A stretch of DNA of 64,000 nt from Acanthornis magna (taxonomy: Eukaryota > Chordata > Aves > Passeriformes > Acanthizidae), in assembly GCA_036785705.1 (NCBI GenBank), contig JAWUZG010001150.1:1-64000 (forward strand), read 5' to 3'. The notes under the pieces are model-generated. The model worked only from the letters and a program-made list of their open reading frames with translations. It did not search any database and was not told where the DNA came from. Position numbers and translations under genes: made by a program. Below, piece by piece: positions 1 to 8,965 of this stretch (position 1 is the stretch's first letter; every line of letters starts with the position of its first letter).

Positions 1-351
1 TAGATCTCCTAACCCTAACCCTAGGCGTAACCCTAACCCTAGCCCTAGTTAATTACCCGAGCCCACTACCTGAGTTTTCCCTACCAGAAAGATGGAGGAG
101 CAGAAATGTTGGGGAGATGCTGCGATGGCCTTGGCAGGCCCTTTCCAGCCCCAGTGTCCCTGGAGCTCTAGGCACTTTCCTTCTCTCAACCCCAACTCTA
201 GGCCAAATGGCACCTTGTGGCTGGGGCCGAGGTGCCCACCCCTGTGGGGCCTCCAGGTCAGCAAGGTGTGGAAGCAGCAAGGTTGTGGCCTTGTTGCGTT
301 TGCCTTGGCAGGCCCTTTCCAGCGCCAGTGTTCCTGGAGCTCAAGGCCCTT
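1..351 (+). repeat. Reference A module (351-bp dimer)
   Basis: Type A second-level repeat of unit 1. It begins with TAGATCT, runs into a telomere-like block ending AGCCCTAG, then TTAATTACCCGAGCCC. It consists of two diverged half-repeats with the core CCTTGGCAGGCCC at 129 and 303. The stretch at 176-201 (pyrimidine-rich, ending TCTAG) sits where the second half has its telomere block and looks like a decayed version of it, so both halves probably once carried telomere-like DNA. A modules are present in units 1-17, 19, 21 and 23-36 (33 copies including the partial last one and the hybrid in unit 30). Confidence 0.93.
8..48 (-). repeat. Telomere-like block of A with four TRF-type sites
   Basis: On the plus strand this is CCCTAA-type DNA interrupted once by GGCG; on the minus strand it reads as TTAGGG repeats. 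The known TRF1/TRF2 Myb-domain site YTAGGGTTR fits on the minus strand at 10-18, 16-24, 28-36 and 34-42, as two overlapping pairs. Five GGG runs on the minus strand (complement of 13-15, 19-21, 31-33, 37-39, 43-45) make an intramolecular G-quadruplex possible. The same block heads every A module. Binding itself is inference. Confidence 0.85.
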
Positions 352-701
352 TAGATCTCCTAACCCTAACCCTAGGCGTAACCCTAACCCTAGCTCTAGT
401 TAATTACCCAAACACACTCGCAGGGTTCTCCCTATCAGAATGATGGAGGAGCAGCAGTGTTGGGGCGCTGCTGCGATGGCCTCGGCAGGCCCTTTCCAGC
501 CCCAGTGTTCCCAGAGCTCGAGGCTCTTTATATCTCTCCAGCCTAACTCCAGCCCAAATGGCACCTTGTGGCCGGGGCCAAGGTGCCCACCCCTGTGGGG
601 GTCCAGATCAGAAAGGTGTGGGAGCAGCAAGGTTGGGGCCTTGTTGCATTGGCCTTGGCAGGCCCTTTCCAGCCCCAGTGTTCCTGGAGCTCGAGGCTCT
701 T
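352..701 (+). repeat. Reference B module (350-bp dimer)
   Basis: Type B second-level repeat of unit 1. It differs from A by AGCTCTAG in place of AGCCCTAG, by TTACCCAAACAC, and by a GCAGCAG...CTGCTGC inverted repeat. Half-repeat cores lie at 480 (CCTCGGCAGG) and 653. Forty-one B modules start at 352, then every 1,793 to 29040, and at 30482, 32275, 33717, 35510, 36952, 37302, 39094, 40887, 42680, 44473, 46266, 48059, 49852, 51644, 51994, 53787, 55580, 55930, 56280, 58073, 59866, 61659, 62009 and 62359. Only B, never A, occurs in extra tandem copies. Confidence 0.93.
359..399 (-). repeat. Telomere-like block of B with four TRF-type sites
   Basis: Equivalent of the A block, but the fifth GGG run is lost because AGCCCTAG has become AGCTCTAG. 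Four minus-strand YTAGGGTTR sites remain (361-369, 367-375, 379-387, 385-393). In units 2, 7, 9 and 10 an A-to-C change at unit offset 368 (CCCTCACCC) destroys the first two sites, leaving one overlapping pair. In unit 27 the spacer GGCG has become GGTG (near 46290), a CpG loss outside the sites. Confidence 0.82.
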
Positions 702-745
702 TATATCCCTCCGGCCTGACCCCAGCCCCTAAGGGCACCCTTGCA
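702..745 (+). repeat. Half-repeat fragment at the start of the tail
   Basis: The bases TATATCCCTCCGGCCTGACC and what follows align with the middle of B (TATATCTCTCCAGCCTAACT, from 527), ending at GGGCACCCTTG. It is the beginning of another half-repeat that breaks off near 745. Alleles at offsets 708 and 720 (cc, tt or tc) are useful lineage markers. Together with the decayed half-repeat at 1581-1793 it brackets the non-repetitive core of the tail. Confidence 0.75.
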
Positions 746-1121
746 CTGGGACAGAGAGGCTTAGCACCATAGATGGCACAGATTAAAACACGTGCAGCTG
801 GCAGTGGAGGCACCTGGTATGCTCTGGACACTCAGCTCCAAGGGTTTAGCTCAAGGTTCTATTGCTCTCTTAGCCAAAGTACAAATCCCCACGAGGTATA
901 CTCAAGAGGTGAAAATCACGCTAAAGTTCACTGGCAAAAGGATCCAAACAACCAATCCAAAATCAAGCATCTTTGGCAAACCATGAAATACAACATAGAA
1001 TGCAACATAAAACCCCTTATCATAGCATTACTCGGTGTTAATTTAGCATTTACTTAGCGTAAACTTAGCCTAACCCAGAGAAACCTTTACACTGAAAAGA
1101 TGCTACGTTACCCAGAAGTTC
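746..1121. other. AT-rich, half-repeat-free core of the tail
   Basis: Composition drops sharply in GC compared with A and B, and I find no match to the half-repeat. It contains adjacent E-boxes (789-800), one GGATCC per unit (940-945), an ATTAAA (782-787) and short TTTAGC/CTTAGC motifs between 1035 and 1075. A 94-residue frame (773-1057, plus) is open in 34 of 35 units. The changes I see in it (R to C, H to R, K to N, Q to K) are all amino-acid changing and no silent change is seen, so there is no sign of coding constraint. It may be the remnant of an inserted element, but I cannot name one. Confidence 0.7.
789..800. promoter_or_regulatory. Adjacent E-box pair CACGTG-CAGCTG
   Basis: Two palindromic E-box hexamers abut without a spacer. 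The first is the class bound by USF/MYC-type bHLH-zip factors, the second the class bound by MyoD/E-protein-type factors. The pair is present in every unit; in unit 24 the first becomes CATGTG (near 41325), a CpG-to-TpG change. Function is not shown. Confidence 0.35.
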
Positions 1122-1182
1122 CAGGAAAAGAAAAGTAGGAAAAGAAAGAGAGGCAGAGAGAAAGACCCAAGGAGAGAAGAGA
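1122..1182 (+). repeat. Purine-rich (GA) tract
   Basis: About 60 bases almost entirely A and G on the plus strand, interrupted by a T at 1136, a C near 1153 and CCC near 1166. It recurs in all 35 complete units. Units 18 and 20 share an A-to-T change (GGAATAGAAAAG near 31257 and 34492). Such tracts can form triplex DNA or bind GAGA-type factors; neither is shown here. Confidence 0.75.
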
Positions 1183-1254
1183 TCTAGGAAAACACATAGA
1201 GACCTACCAGCTCCTAGGATTCCTGCAGGGGCAGCATGGGAAACGCGGGCAGGG

Positions 1255-1261
1255 TTATATA
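1255..1261 (-). promoter_or_regulatory. TATATAA box on the minus strand (also TATATA on plus)
   Basis: The plus-strand bases GGGTTATATAGGG read CCCTATATAACCC on the minus strand, a good TATA-box match (7 of 8 to TATAWAWR), with GC-rich flanks. On the plus strand TATATAGG is an equally good 7-of-8 match at 1256-1263. The site is unchanged in all 35 complete units as far as I can read. A minus-strand transcript would pass through the AT-rich core, then B and A, giving UUAGGG-containing RNA. Promoter activity is inference. Confidence 0.4.
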
Positions 1262-1580
1262 GGGTGTGAGCACATGCTGACCTCATGCTCTGTCCTTTTA
1301 AGCCCCGCATGGCCTTCACGTACCTGCCCCTGAGGTGGCACTTCTGGCCATTTGGCCAGTCGGGGCCCAGGTGAGCACTTGGGCCACCCCAAGACTCCAG
1401 CACGGACAGCTCAGCCAGGCCTTGGGGTGGCTCTGGGTACACAGCAGGGCGCTAAAGGCCTCACCTGCAACAAAGTCTGGCCGGTCCCTCCCAGCAGGTA
1501 CAGGCAATGGCATTCCAAGATGTAGCAAGACAGGCGGCATCCAGTCTCTGGCAGCACCCTGCCATGATGCCCTTGCAATG
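1262..1580. other. GC-rich core of the tail with splice-donor-like site
   Basis: Unrelated to the half-repeat as far as I can align by eye. It holds an ATG at 1309 followed by an open stretch to 1370, then CAG|GTGAGC at 1368-1376, a near-perfect 5' splice consensus placed just before the in-frame TGA. A second donor-like CAG|GTACAG lies at 1495-1503, and a minus-strand CAG|GTGAGG is the complement of CCTCACCTG near 1459-1467. Alleles at offsets 1362 (CG/CA) and 1537 are lineage markers. Confidence 0.55.
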
Positions 1581-1793
1581 CCTTGGCCAGTGCCAGTGTC
1601 CGTGGAGCTGTAGGCTCCACAGCTCTCTGAAGTCTAAGACCAGCCCACAGGGCAGCTTGTGGCTGGGGCCGAGGTGCCCAGCCCTATAGGGGGTCCAGAT
1701 CAGAAAGGTGTGGGAGCAGCAAGGTTGGGGCCTTGTCACATTTGCCTTGGCAGGCCCTTTCCAGCGCCAGTGTTCCTGGAGCTCAAGGCCCTT
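1581..1793 (+). repeat. Decayed half-repeat at the end of the tail
   Basis: From CCTTGGCCAG at 1581 to the next A module the sequence follows the half-repeat again: TGCCAGTGTCCGTGGAGC, a decayed telomere-position segment near 1620-1650, GGGGCCGAGGTGCCC, then the next core at 1745. It contains two overlapping perfect inverted repeats (1602-1620 and 1605-1625). Unit 3 breaks both with a G-to-A change (GTGAAGC, near 5191). Offsets 1658 and 1756 vary between units. Confidence 0.75.
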
Positions 1794-3586
1794 TAGATCT
1801 CCTAACCCTAACCCTAGGCGTAACCCTAACCCTAGCCCTAGTTAATTACCCGAGCCCACTACCTGAGTTTTCCCTACCAGAAAGATGGAGGAGCAGAAAT
1901 GTTGGGGAGATGCTGCGATGGCCTTGGCAGGCCCTTTCCAGCCCCAGTGTCCCTGGAGCTCTAGGCACTTTCCTTCTCTCAACCCCAACTCTAGGCCAAA
2001 TGGCAGCTTGTGGCTGGGGCCGAGGTGCCCACCCCTGTGGGGCCTCCAGGTCAGCAAGGTGTGGAAGCAGCAAGGTTGTGGCCTTGTTGCGTTTGCCTTG
2101 GCAGGCCCTTTCCAGCGCCAGTGTTCCTGGAGCTCAAGGCCCTTTAGATCTCCTAACCCTCACCCTAGGCGTAACCCTAACCCTAGCTCTAGTTAATTAC
2201 CCAAACACACTAGCAGGGTTCTCCCTATCAGAATGATGGAGGAGCAGCAGTGTTGGGGCGCTGCTGCGATGGCCTCGGCAGGCCCTTTCCAGCCCCAGTG
2301 TTCCCGGAGCTCGAGGCTCTTTATATCTCTCCAGCCTAACTCCAGCCCAAATGGCACCTTGTGGCCGGGGCCAAGGTGCCCACCCCTGTGGGGGTCCAGA
2401 TCAGAAAGGTGTGGGAGCAGCAAGGTTGGGGCCTTGTTGCATTGGCCTTGGCAGGCCCTTTCCAGCCCCAGTGTTCCTGGAGCTCGAGGCTCTTTATATC
2501 TCTCCGGCCTGATCCCAGCCCCTAAGGGCACCCTTGCACTGGGACAGAGAGGCTTAGCACCATAGATGGCACAGATTAAAACACGTGCAGCTGGCAGTGG
2601 AGGCACCTGGTATGCTCTGGACACTCAGCTCCAAGGGTTTAGCTCAAGGTTCTATTGCTCTCTTAGCCAAAGTACAAATCCCCACGAGGTATACTCAAGA
2701 GGTGAAAATCACGCTAAAGTTCACTGGCAAAAGGATCCAAACAACCAATCCAAAATCAAGCATCTTTGGCAAACCATGAAATACAACATAGAATGCAACA
2801 TAAAACCCCTTATCATAGCATTACTCGGTGTTAATTTAGCATTTACTTAGCGTAAACTTAGCCTAACCCAGAGAAACCTTTACACTGAAAAGATGCTACG
2901 TTACCCAGAAGTTCCAGGAAAAGAAAAGTAGGAAAAGAAAGAGAGGCAGAGAGAAAGACCCAAGGAGAGAAGAGATCTAGGAAAACACATAGAGACCTAC
3001 CAGCTCCTAGGATTCCTGCAGGGGCAGCATGGGAAACGCGGGCAGGGTTATATAGGGTGTGAGCACATGCTGACCTCATGCTCTGTCCTTTTAAGCCCCG
3101 CATGGCCTTCACGTACCTGCCCCTGAGGTGGCACTTCTGGCCATTTGGCCAGTCGGGGCCCAGGTGAGCACTTGGGCCACCCCAAGACTCCAGCACGGAC
3201 AGCTCAGCCAGGCCTTGGGGTGGCTCTGGGTACACAGCAGGGCGCTAAAGGCCTCACCTGCAACAAAGTCTGGCCGGTCCCTCCCAGCAGGTACAGGCAA
3301 TGGCATTCCAAGATGTAGCAAGACAGGCGGCATCCAGTCTCTGGCAGCACCCTGCCATGATGCCCTTGCAATGCCTTGGCCAGTGCCAGTGTCCGTGGAG
3401 CTGTAGGCTCCACAGCTCTCTGAAGTCTAAGACCAGCCCACAGGGCAGCTGGTGGCTGGGGCCGAGGTGCCCAGCCCTATAGGGGGTCCAGATCAGAAAG
3501 GTGTGGGAGCAGCAAGGTTGGGGCCTTGTCACATTTGCCTTGGCAGGCTCTTTCCAGCGCCAGTGTTCCTGGAGCTCAAGGCCCTT
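1794..3586 (+). repeat. Unit 2 (A-B-tail)
   Basis: Barcode agtgt cag tt gggt. First unit of the subtype with CCCTCACCC in the B telomere block (2145 onward), which removes two TRF-type sites. It shares this and the tt alleles at 708/720 with units 7, 9 and 10. Confidence 0.96.
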
Positions 3587-5379
3587 TAGATCTCCTAACC
3601 CTAACCCTAGGCGTAACCCTAACCCTAGCCCTAGTTAATTACCCGAGCCCACTACCTGGGTTTTCCCTACCAGAAAGATGGAGGAGCAGAAATGTTGGGG
3701 AGATGCTGCGATGGCCTTGGCAGGCCCTTTCCAGCCCCAGTGTCCCTGGAGCTCTAGGCACTTTCCTTCTCTCAACCCCAACTCTAGGCCAAATGGCAGC
3801 TTGTGGCCGGGGCCGAGGTGCCCACCCCTGTGGGGCCTCCAGGTCAGCAAGGTGTGGAAGCAGCAAGGTTATGGCCTTGTTGCGTTTGCCTTGGCAGGCC
3901 CTTTCCAGCGCCAGTGTTCCTGGAGCTCAAGGCCCTTTAGATCTCCTAACCCTAACCCTAGGCGTAACCCTAACCCTAGCTCTAGTTAATTACCCAAACA
4001 CACTAGCAGGGTTCTCCCTATCAGAATGATGGAGGAGCAGCAGTGTTGGGGCGCTGCTGCGATGGCCTCGGCAGGCCCTTTCCAGCGCCAGTGTTCCCGG
4101 AGCTCGAGGCTCTTTATATCTCTCCAGCCTAACTCCAGCCCAAATGGCACCTTGTGGCCGGGGCCAAGGTGCCCACCCCTGTGGGGGTCCAGATCAGAAA
4201 GGTGTGGGAGCAGCAAGGTTGGGGCCTTGTTGCATTGGCCTTGGCAGGCCCTTTCCAGCCCCAGTGTTCCTGGAGCTCGAGGCTCTTTATATCCCTCCGG
4301 CCTGACCCCAGCCCCTAAGGGCACCCTTGCACTGGGACAGAGAGGCTTAGCACCATAGATGGCACAGATTAAAACACGTGCAGCTGGCAGTGGAGGCACC
4401 TGGTATGCTCTGGACACTCAGCTCCAAGGGTTTAGCTCAAGGTTCTATTGCTCTCTTAGCCAAAGTACAAATCCCCACGAGGTATACTCAAGAGGTGAAA
4501 ATCACGCTAAAGTTCACTGGCAAAAGGATCCAAACAACCAATCCAAAATCAAGCATCTTTGGCAAACCATGAAATACAACATAGAATGCAACATAAAACC
4601 CCTTATCATAGCATTACTCGGTGTTAATTTAGCATTTACTTAGCGTAAACTTAGCCTAACCCAGAGAAACCTGTACACTGAAAAGATGCTACGTTACCCA
4701 GAAGTTCCAGGAAAAGAAAAGTAGGAAAAGAAAGAGAGGCAGAGAGAAAGACCCAAGGAGAGAAGAGATCTAGGAAAACACATAGAGACCTACCAGCTCC
4801 TAGGATTCCTGCAGGGGCAGCATGGGAAACGCGGGCAGGGTTATATAGGGTGTGAGCACATGCTGACCTCATGCTCTGTCCTTTTAAGCCCCGCATGGCC
4901 TTCACGTACCTGCCCCTGAGGTGGCACTTCTGGCCATTTGGCCAGTCGGGGCCCAGGTGAGCACTTGGGCCACCCCAAGACTCCAGCACGGACAGCTCAG
5001 CCAGGCCTTGGGGTGGCTCTGGGTACACAGCAGGGCGCTAAAGGCCTCACCTGCAACAAAGTCTGGCCGGTCCCTCCCAGCAGGTACAGGCAATGGCATT
5101 CCAAGATGTAGCAAGACAGGCGACATCCAGTCTCTGGCAGCACCCTGCCATGATGCCCTTGCAATGCCTTGGCCAGTGCCAGTGTCCGTGAAGCTGTAGG
5201 CTCCACAGCTCTCTGAAGTCTAAGACCAGCCCACAGGGCAGCTGGTGGCTGGGGCCGAGGTGCCCAGCCCTATAGGGGGTCCAGATCAGAAAGGTGTGGG
5301 AGCAGCAAGGTTGGGGCCTTGTCACATTTGCCTTGGCAGGCTCTTTCCAGCGCCAGTGTTCCTGGAGCTCAAGGCCCTT
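3587..5379 (+). repeat. Unit 3 (A-B-tail)
   Basis: Barcode ggcgt aag cc gagt. Private changes: GGTTATGG for GGTTGTGG in A (near 3871), CCAGCGCC in the first half of B (near 4085), and GTGAAGC near 5191, which breaks the tail hairpins. It shares CCTGTAC (offset 1087) only with unit 4. Confidence 0.96.
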
Positions 5380-7172
5380 TAGATCTCCTAACCCTAACCC
5401 TAGGCGTAACCCTAACCCTAGCCCTAGTTAATTACCCGAGCCCACTACCTGGGTTTTCCCTACCAGAAAGATGGAGGAGCAGAAATGTTGGGGAGATGCT
5501 GCGATGGCCTTGGCAGGCCCTTTCCAGCCCCAGTGTCCCTGGAGCTCTAGGCACTTTCCTTCTCTCAACCCCAACTCTAGGCCAAATGGCAGCTTGTGGC
5601 CGGGGCCGAGGTGCCCACCCCTGTGGGGCCTCCAGGTCAGCAAGGTGTGGAAGCAGCAAGGTTGTGGCCTTGTTGCGTTTGCCTTGGCAGGCCCTTTCCA
5701 GCGCCAGTGTTCCTGGAGCTCAAGGCCCTTTAGATCTCCTAACCCTAACCCTAGGCGTAACCCTAACCCTAGCTCTAGTTAATTACCCAAACACACTAGC
5801 AGGGTTCTCCCTATCAGAATGATGGAGGAGCAGCAGTGTTGGGGCGCTGCTGCGATGGCCTCGGCAGGCCCTTTCCAGCCCCAGTGTTCCCAGAGCTCGA
5901 GGCTCTTTATATCTCTCCAGCCTAACTCCAGCCCAAATGGCACCTTGTGGCCGGGGCCAAGGTGCCCACCCCTGTGGGGGTCCAGATCAGAAAGGTGTGG
6001 GAGCAGCAAGGTTGGGGCCTTGTTGCATTGGCCTTGGCAGGCCCTTTCCAGCCCCAGTGTTCCTGGAGCTCGAGGCTCTTTATATCCCTCCGGCCTGACC
6101 CCAGCCCCTAAGGGCACCCTTGCACTGGGACAGAGAGGCTTAGCACCATAGATGGCACAGATTAAAACACGTGCAGCTGGCAGTGGAGGCACCTGGTATG
6201 CTCTGGACACTCAGCTCCAAGGGTTTAGCTCAAGGTTCTATTGCTCTCTTAGCCAAAGTACAAATCCCCACGAGGTATACTCAAGAGGTGAAAATCACGC
6301 TAAAGTTCACTGGCAAAAGGATCCAAACAACCAATCCAAAATCAAGCATCTTTGGCAAACCATGAAATACAACATAGAATGCAACATAAAACCCCTTATC
6401 ATAGCATTACTCGGTGTTAATTTAGCATTTACTTAGCGTAAACTTAGCCTAACCCAGAGAAACCTGTACACTGAAAAGATGCTACGTTACCCAGAAGTTC
6501 CAGGAAAAGAAAAGTAGGAAAAGAAAGAGAGGCAGAGAGAAAGACCCAAGGAGAGAAGAGATCTAGGAAAACACATAGAGACCTACCAGCTCCTAGGATT
6601 CCTGCAGGGGCAGCATGGGAAACGCGGGCAGGGTTATATAGGGTGTGAGCACATGCTGACCTCATGCTCTGTCCTTTTAAGCCCCGCATGGCCTTCACGT
6701 ACCTGCCCCTGAGGTGGCACTTCTGGCCATTTGGCCAGTCGGGGCCCAGGTGAGCACTTGGGCCACCCCAAGACTCCAGCACGGACAGCTCAGCCAGGCC
6801 TTGGGGTGGCTCTGGGTACACAGCAGGGCGCTAAAGGCCTCACCTGCAACAAAGTCTGGCCGGTCCCTCCCAGCAGGTACAGGCAATGGCATTCCAAGAT
6901 GTAGCAAGACAGGCGACATCCAGTCTCTGGCAGCACCCTGCCATGATGCCCTTGCAATGCCTTGGCCAGTGCCAGTGTCCGTGGAGCTGTAGGCTCCACA
7001 GCTCTCTGAAGTCTAAGACCAGCCCACAGGGCAGCTGGTGGCTGGGGCCGAGGTGCCCAGCCCTATAGGGGGTCCAGATCAGAAAGGTGTGGGAGCAGCA
7101 AGGTTGGGGCCTTGTCACATTTGCCTTGGCAGGCTCTTTCCAGCGCCAGTGTTCCTGGAGCTCAAGGCCCTT
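5380..7172 (+). repeat. Unit 4 (A-B-tail)
   Basis: Barcode ggcgt aaa cc gagt. It shares CCTGTAC at offset 1087 with unit 3, which marks these two as neighbours by duplication. Confidence 0.96.
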
Positions 7173-8965
7173 TAGATCTCCTAACCCTAACCCTAGGCGT
7201 AACCCTAACCCTAGCCCTAGTTAATTACCCGAGCCCACTACCTGGGTTTTCCCTACCAGAAAGATGGAGGAGCAGAAATGTTGGGGAGATGCTGCGATGG
7301 CCTTGGCAGGCCCTTTCCAGCCCCAGTGTCCCTGGAGCTCTAGGCACTTTCCTTCTCTCAACCCCAACTCTAGGCCAAATGGCAGCTTGTGGCCGGGGCC
7401 GAGGTGCCCACCCCTGTGGGGCCTCCAGGTCAGCAAGGTGTGGAAGCAGCAAGGTTGTGGCCTTGTTGCGTTTGCCTTGGCAGGCCCTTTCCAGCGCCAG
7501 TGTTCCTGGAGCTCAAGGCCCTTTAGATCTCCTAACCCTAACCCTAGGCGTAACCCTAACCCTAGCTCTAGTTAATTACCCAAACACACTCGCAGGGTTC
7601 TCCCTATCAGAATGATGGAGGAGCAGCAGTGTTGGGGCGCTGCTGCGATGGCCTCGGCAGGCCCTTTCCAGCCCCAGTGTTCCCAGAGCTCGAGGCTCTT
7701 TATATCTCTCCAGCCTAACTCCAGCCCAAATGGCACCTTGTGGCCGGGGCCAAGGTGCCCACCCCTGTGGGGGTCCAGATCAGAAAGGTGTGGGAGCAGC
7801 AAGGTTGGGGCCTTGTTGCATTGGCCTTGGCAGGCCCTTTCCAGCCCCAGTGTTCCTGGAGCTCGAGGCTCTTTATATCCCTCCGGCCTGACCCCAGCCC
7901 CTAAGGGCACCCTTGCACTGGGACAGAGAGGCTTAGCACCATAGATGGCACAGATTAAAACACGTGCAGCTGGCAGTGGAGGCACCTGGTATGCTCTGGA
8001 CACTCAGCTCCAAGGGTTTAGCTCAAGGTTCTATTGCTCTCTTAGCCAAAGTACAAATCCCCACGAGGTATACTCAAGAGGTGAAAATCACGCTAAAGTT
8101 CACTGGCAAAAGGATCCAAACAACCAATCCAAAATCAAGCATCTTTGGCAAACCATGAAATACAACATAGAATGCAACATAAAACCCCTTATCATAGCAT
8201 TACTCGGTGTTAATTTAGCATTTACTTAGCGTAAACTTAGCCTAACCCAGAGAAACCTTTACACTGAAAAGATGCTACGTTACCCAGAAGTTCCAGGAAA
8301 AGAAAAGTAGGAAAAGAAAGAGAGGCAGAGAGAAAGACCCAAGGAGAGAAGAGATCTAGGAAAACACATAGAGACCTACCAGCTCCTAGGATTCCTGCAG
8401 GGGCAGCATGGGAAACGCGGGCAGGGTTATATAGGGTGTGAGCACATGCTGACCTCATGCTCTGTCCTTTTAAGCCCCGCATGGCCTTCACGTACCTGCC
8501 CCTGAGGTGGCACTTCTGGCCATTTGGCCAGTCAGGGCCCAGGTGAGCACTTGGGCCACCCCAAGACTCCAGCACGGACAGCTCAGCCAGGCCTTGGGGT
8601 GGCTCTGGGTACACAGCAGGGCGCTAAAGGCCTCACCTGCAACAAAGTCTGGCCGGTCCCTCCCAGCAGGTACAGGCAATGGCATTCCAAGATGTAGCAA
8701 GACAGGCGACATCCAGTCTCTGGCAGCACCCTGCCATGATGCCCTTGCAATGCCTTGGCCAGTGCCAGTGTCCGTGGAGCTGTAGGCTCCACAGCTCTCT
8801 GAAGTCTAAGACCAGCCCACAGGGCAGCTGGTGGCTGGGGCCGAGGTGCCCAGCCCTATAGGGGGTCCAGATCAGAAAGGTGTGGGAGCAGCAAGGTTGG
8901 GGCCTTGTCACATTTGCCTTGGCAGGCTCTTTCCAGCGCCAGTGTTCCTGGAGCTCAAGGCCCTT
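7173..8965 (+). repeat. Unit 5 (A-B-tail)
   Basis: Barcode ggcgt aca cc aagt. First unit with the CpG-lost allele TCAGGGCCC at offset 1362, near 8534. The B module carries CACTCGC as in units 1, 6 and 8. Confidence 0.96.

Larger units (their letters stand above)
1..1793 (+). repeat. Unit 1 (A-B-tail)
   Basis: Barcode actgt aca cc ggtc. A 1-351, B 352-701, tail 702-1793. It differs from unit 2 at about eight sites and has the same barcode as unit 8, so units 1 and 8 represent one subtype. AGATCT at 2, 353 and 1180 predicts BglII fragments of 351, 827 and 615 bp per unit. Confidence 0.96.

Noticed and set aside
400..831. 143-codon minus-strand frame across B and the tail start
   Set aside because: It reads through telomere-like DNA and low-complexity GC-rich repeat; copies differ freely and the B expansions truncate it.
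773..1057. 94-codon plus-strand frame, repeated in nearly every unit
   Set aside because: The four kinds of change seen among copies all alter the protein and no silent change is seen; the frame is interrupted in unit 8, and no family is recognised. Openness is explained by copy identity.
1220..1238. CTCF-like CCTGCAGGGGCAGC, as in some macrosatellites
   Set aside because: One G short of the core and mismatched at the third base; too weak to call.
1235..1250. CENP-B box-like GGGAAACGCGGG
   Set aside because: It resembles the core GGAAACGGG only with an extra base, and the required TTCG at the left is absent.
1122..1261. Retroviral LTR with polypurine tract and TATA box
   Set aside because: The elements are suggestive, but I find no TG...CA ends, target-site duplication, primer-binding site or coding remnants, so no call is made.
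1065..1442. 125-codon minus-strand frame with a hydrophobic stretch
   Set aside because: The hydrophobic part is the complement of the purine tract (TTC/TCC/CTT codons), not a membrane protein signature with any context.
1733..2236. 167-codon plus-strand frame across the tail end, A and B
   Set aside because: It translates TAACCC repeats as LTLTL-type runs and contains the same half-repeat twice; it is a satellite by-product.
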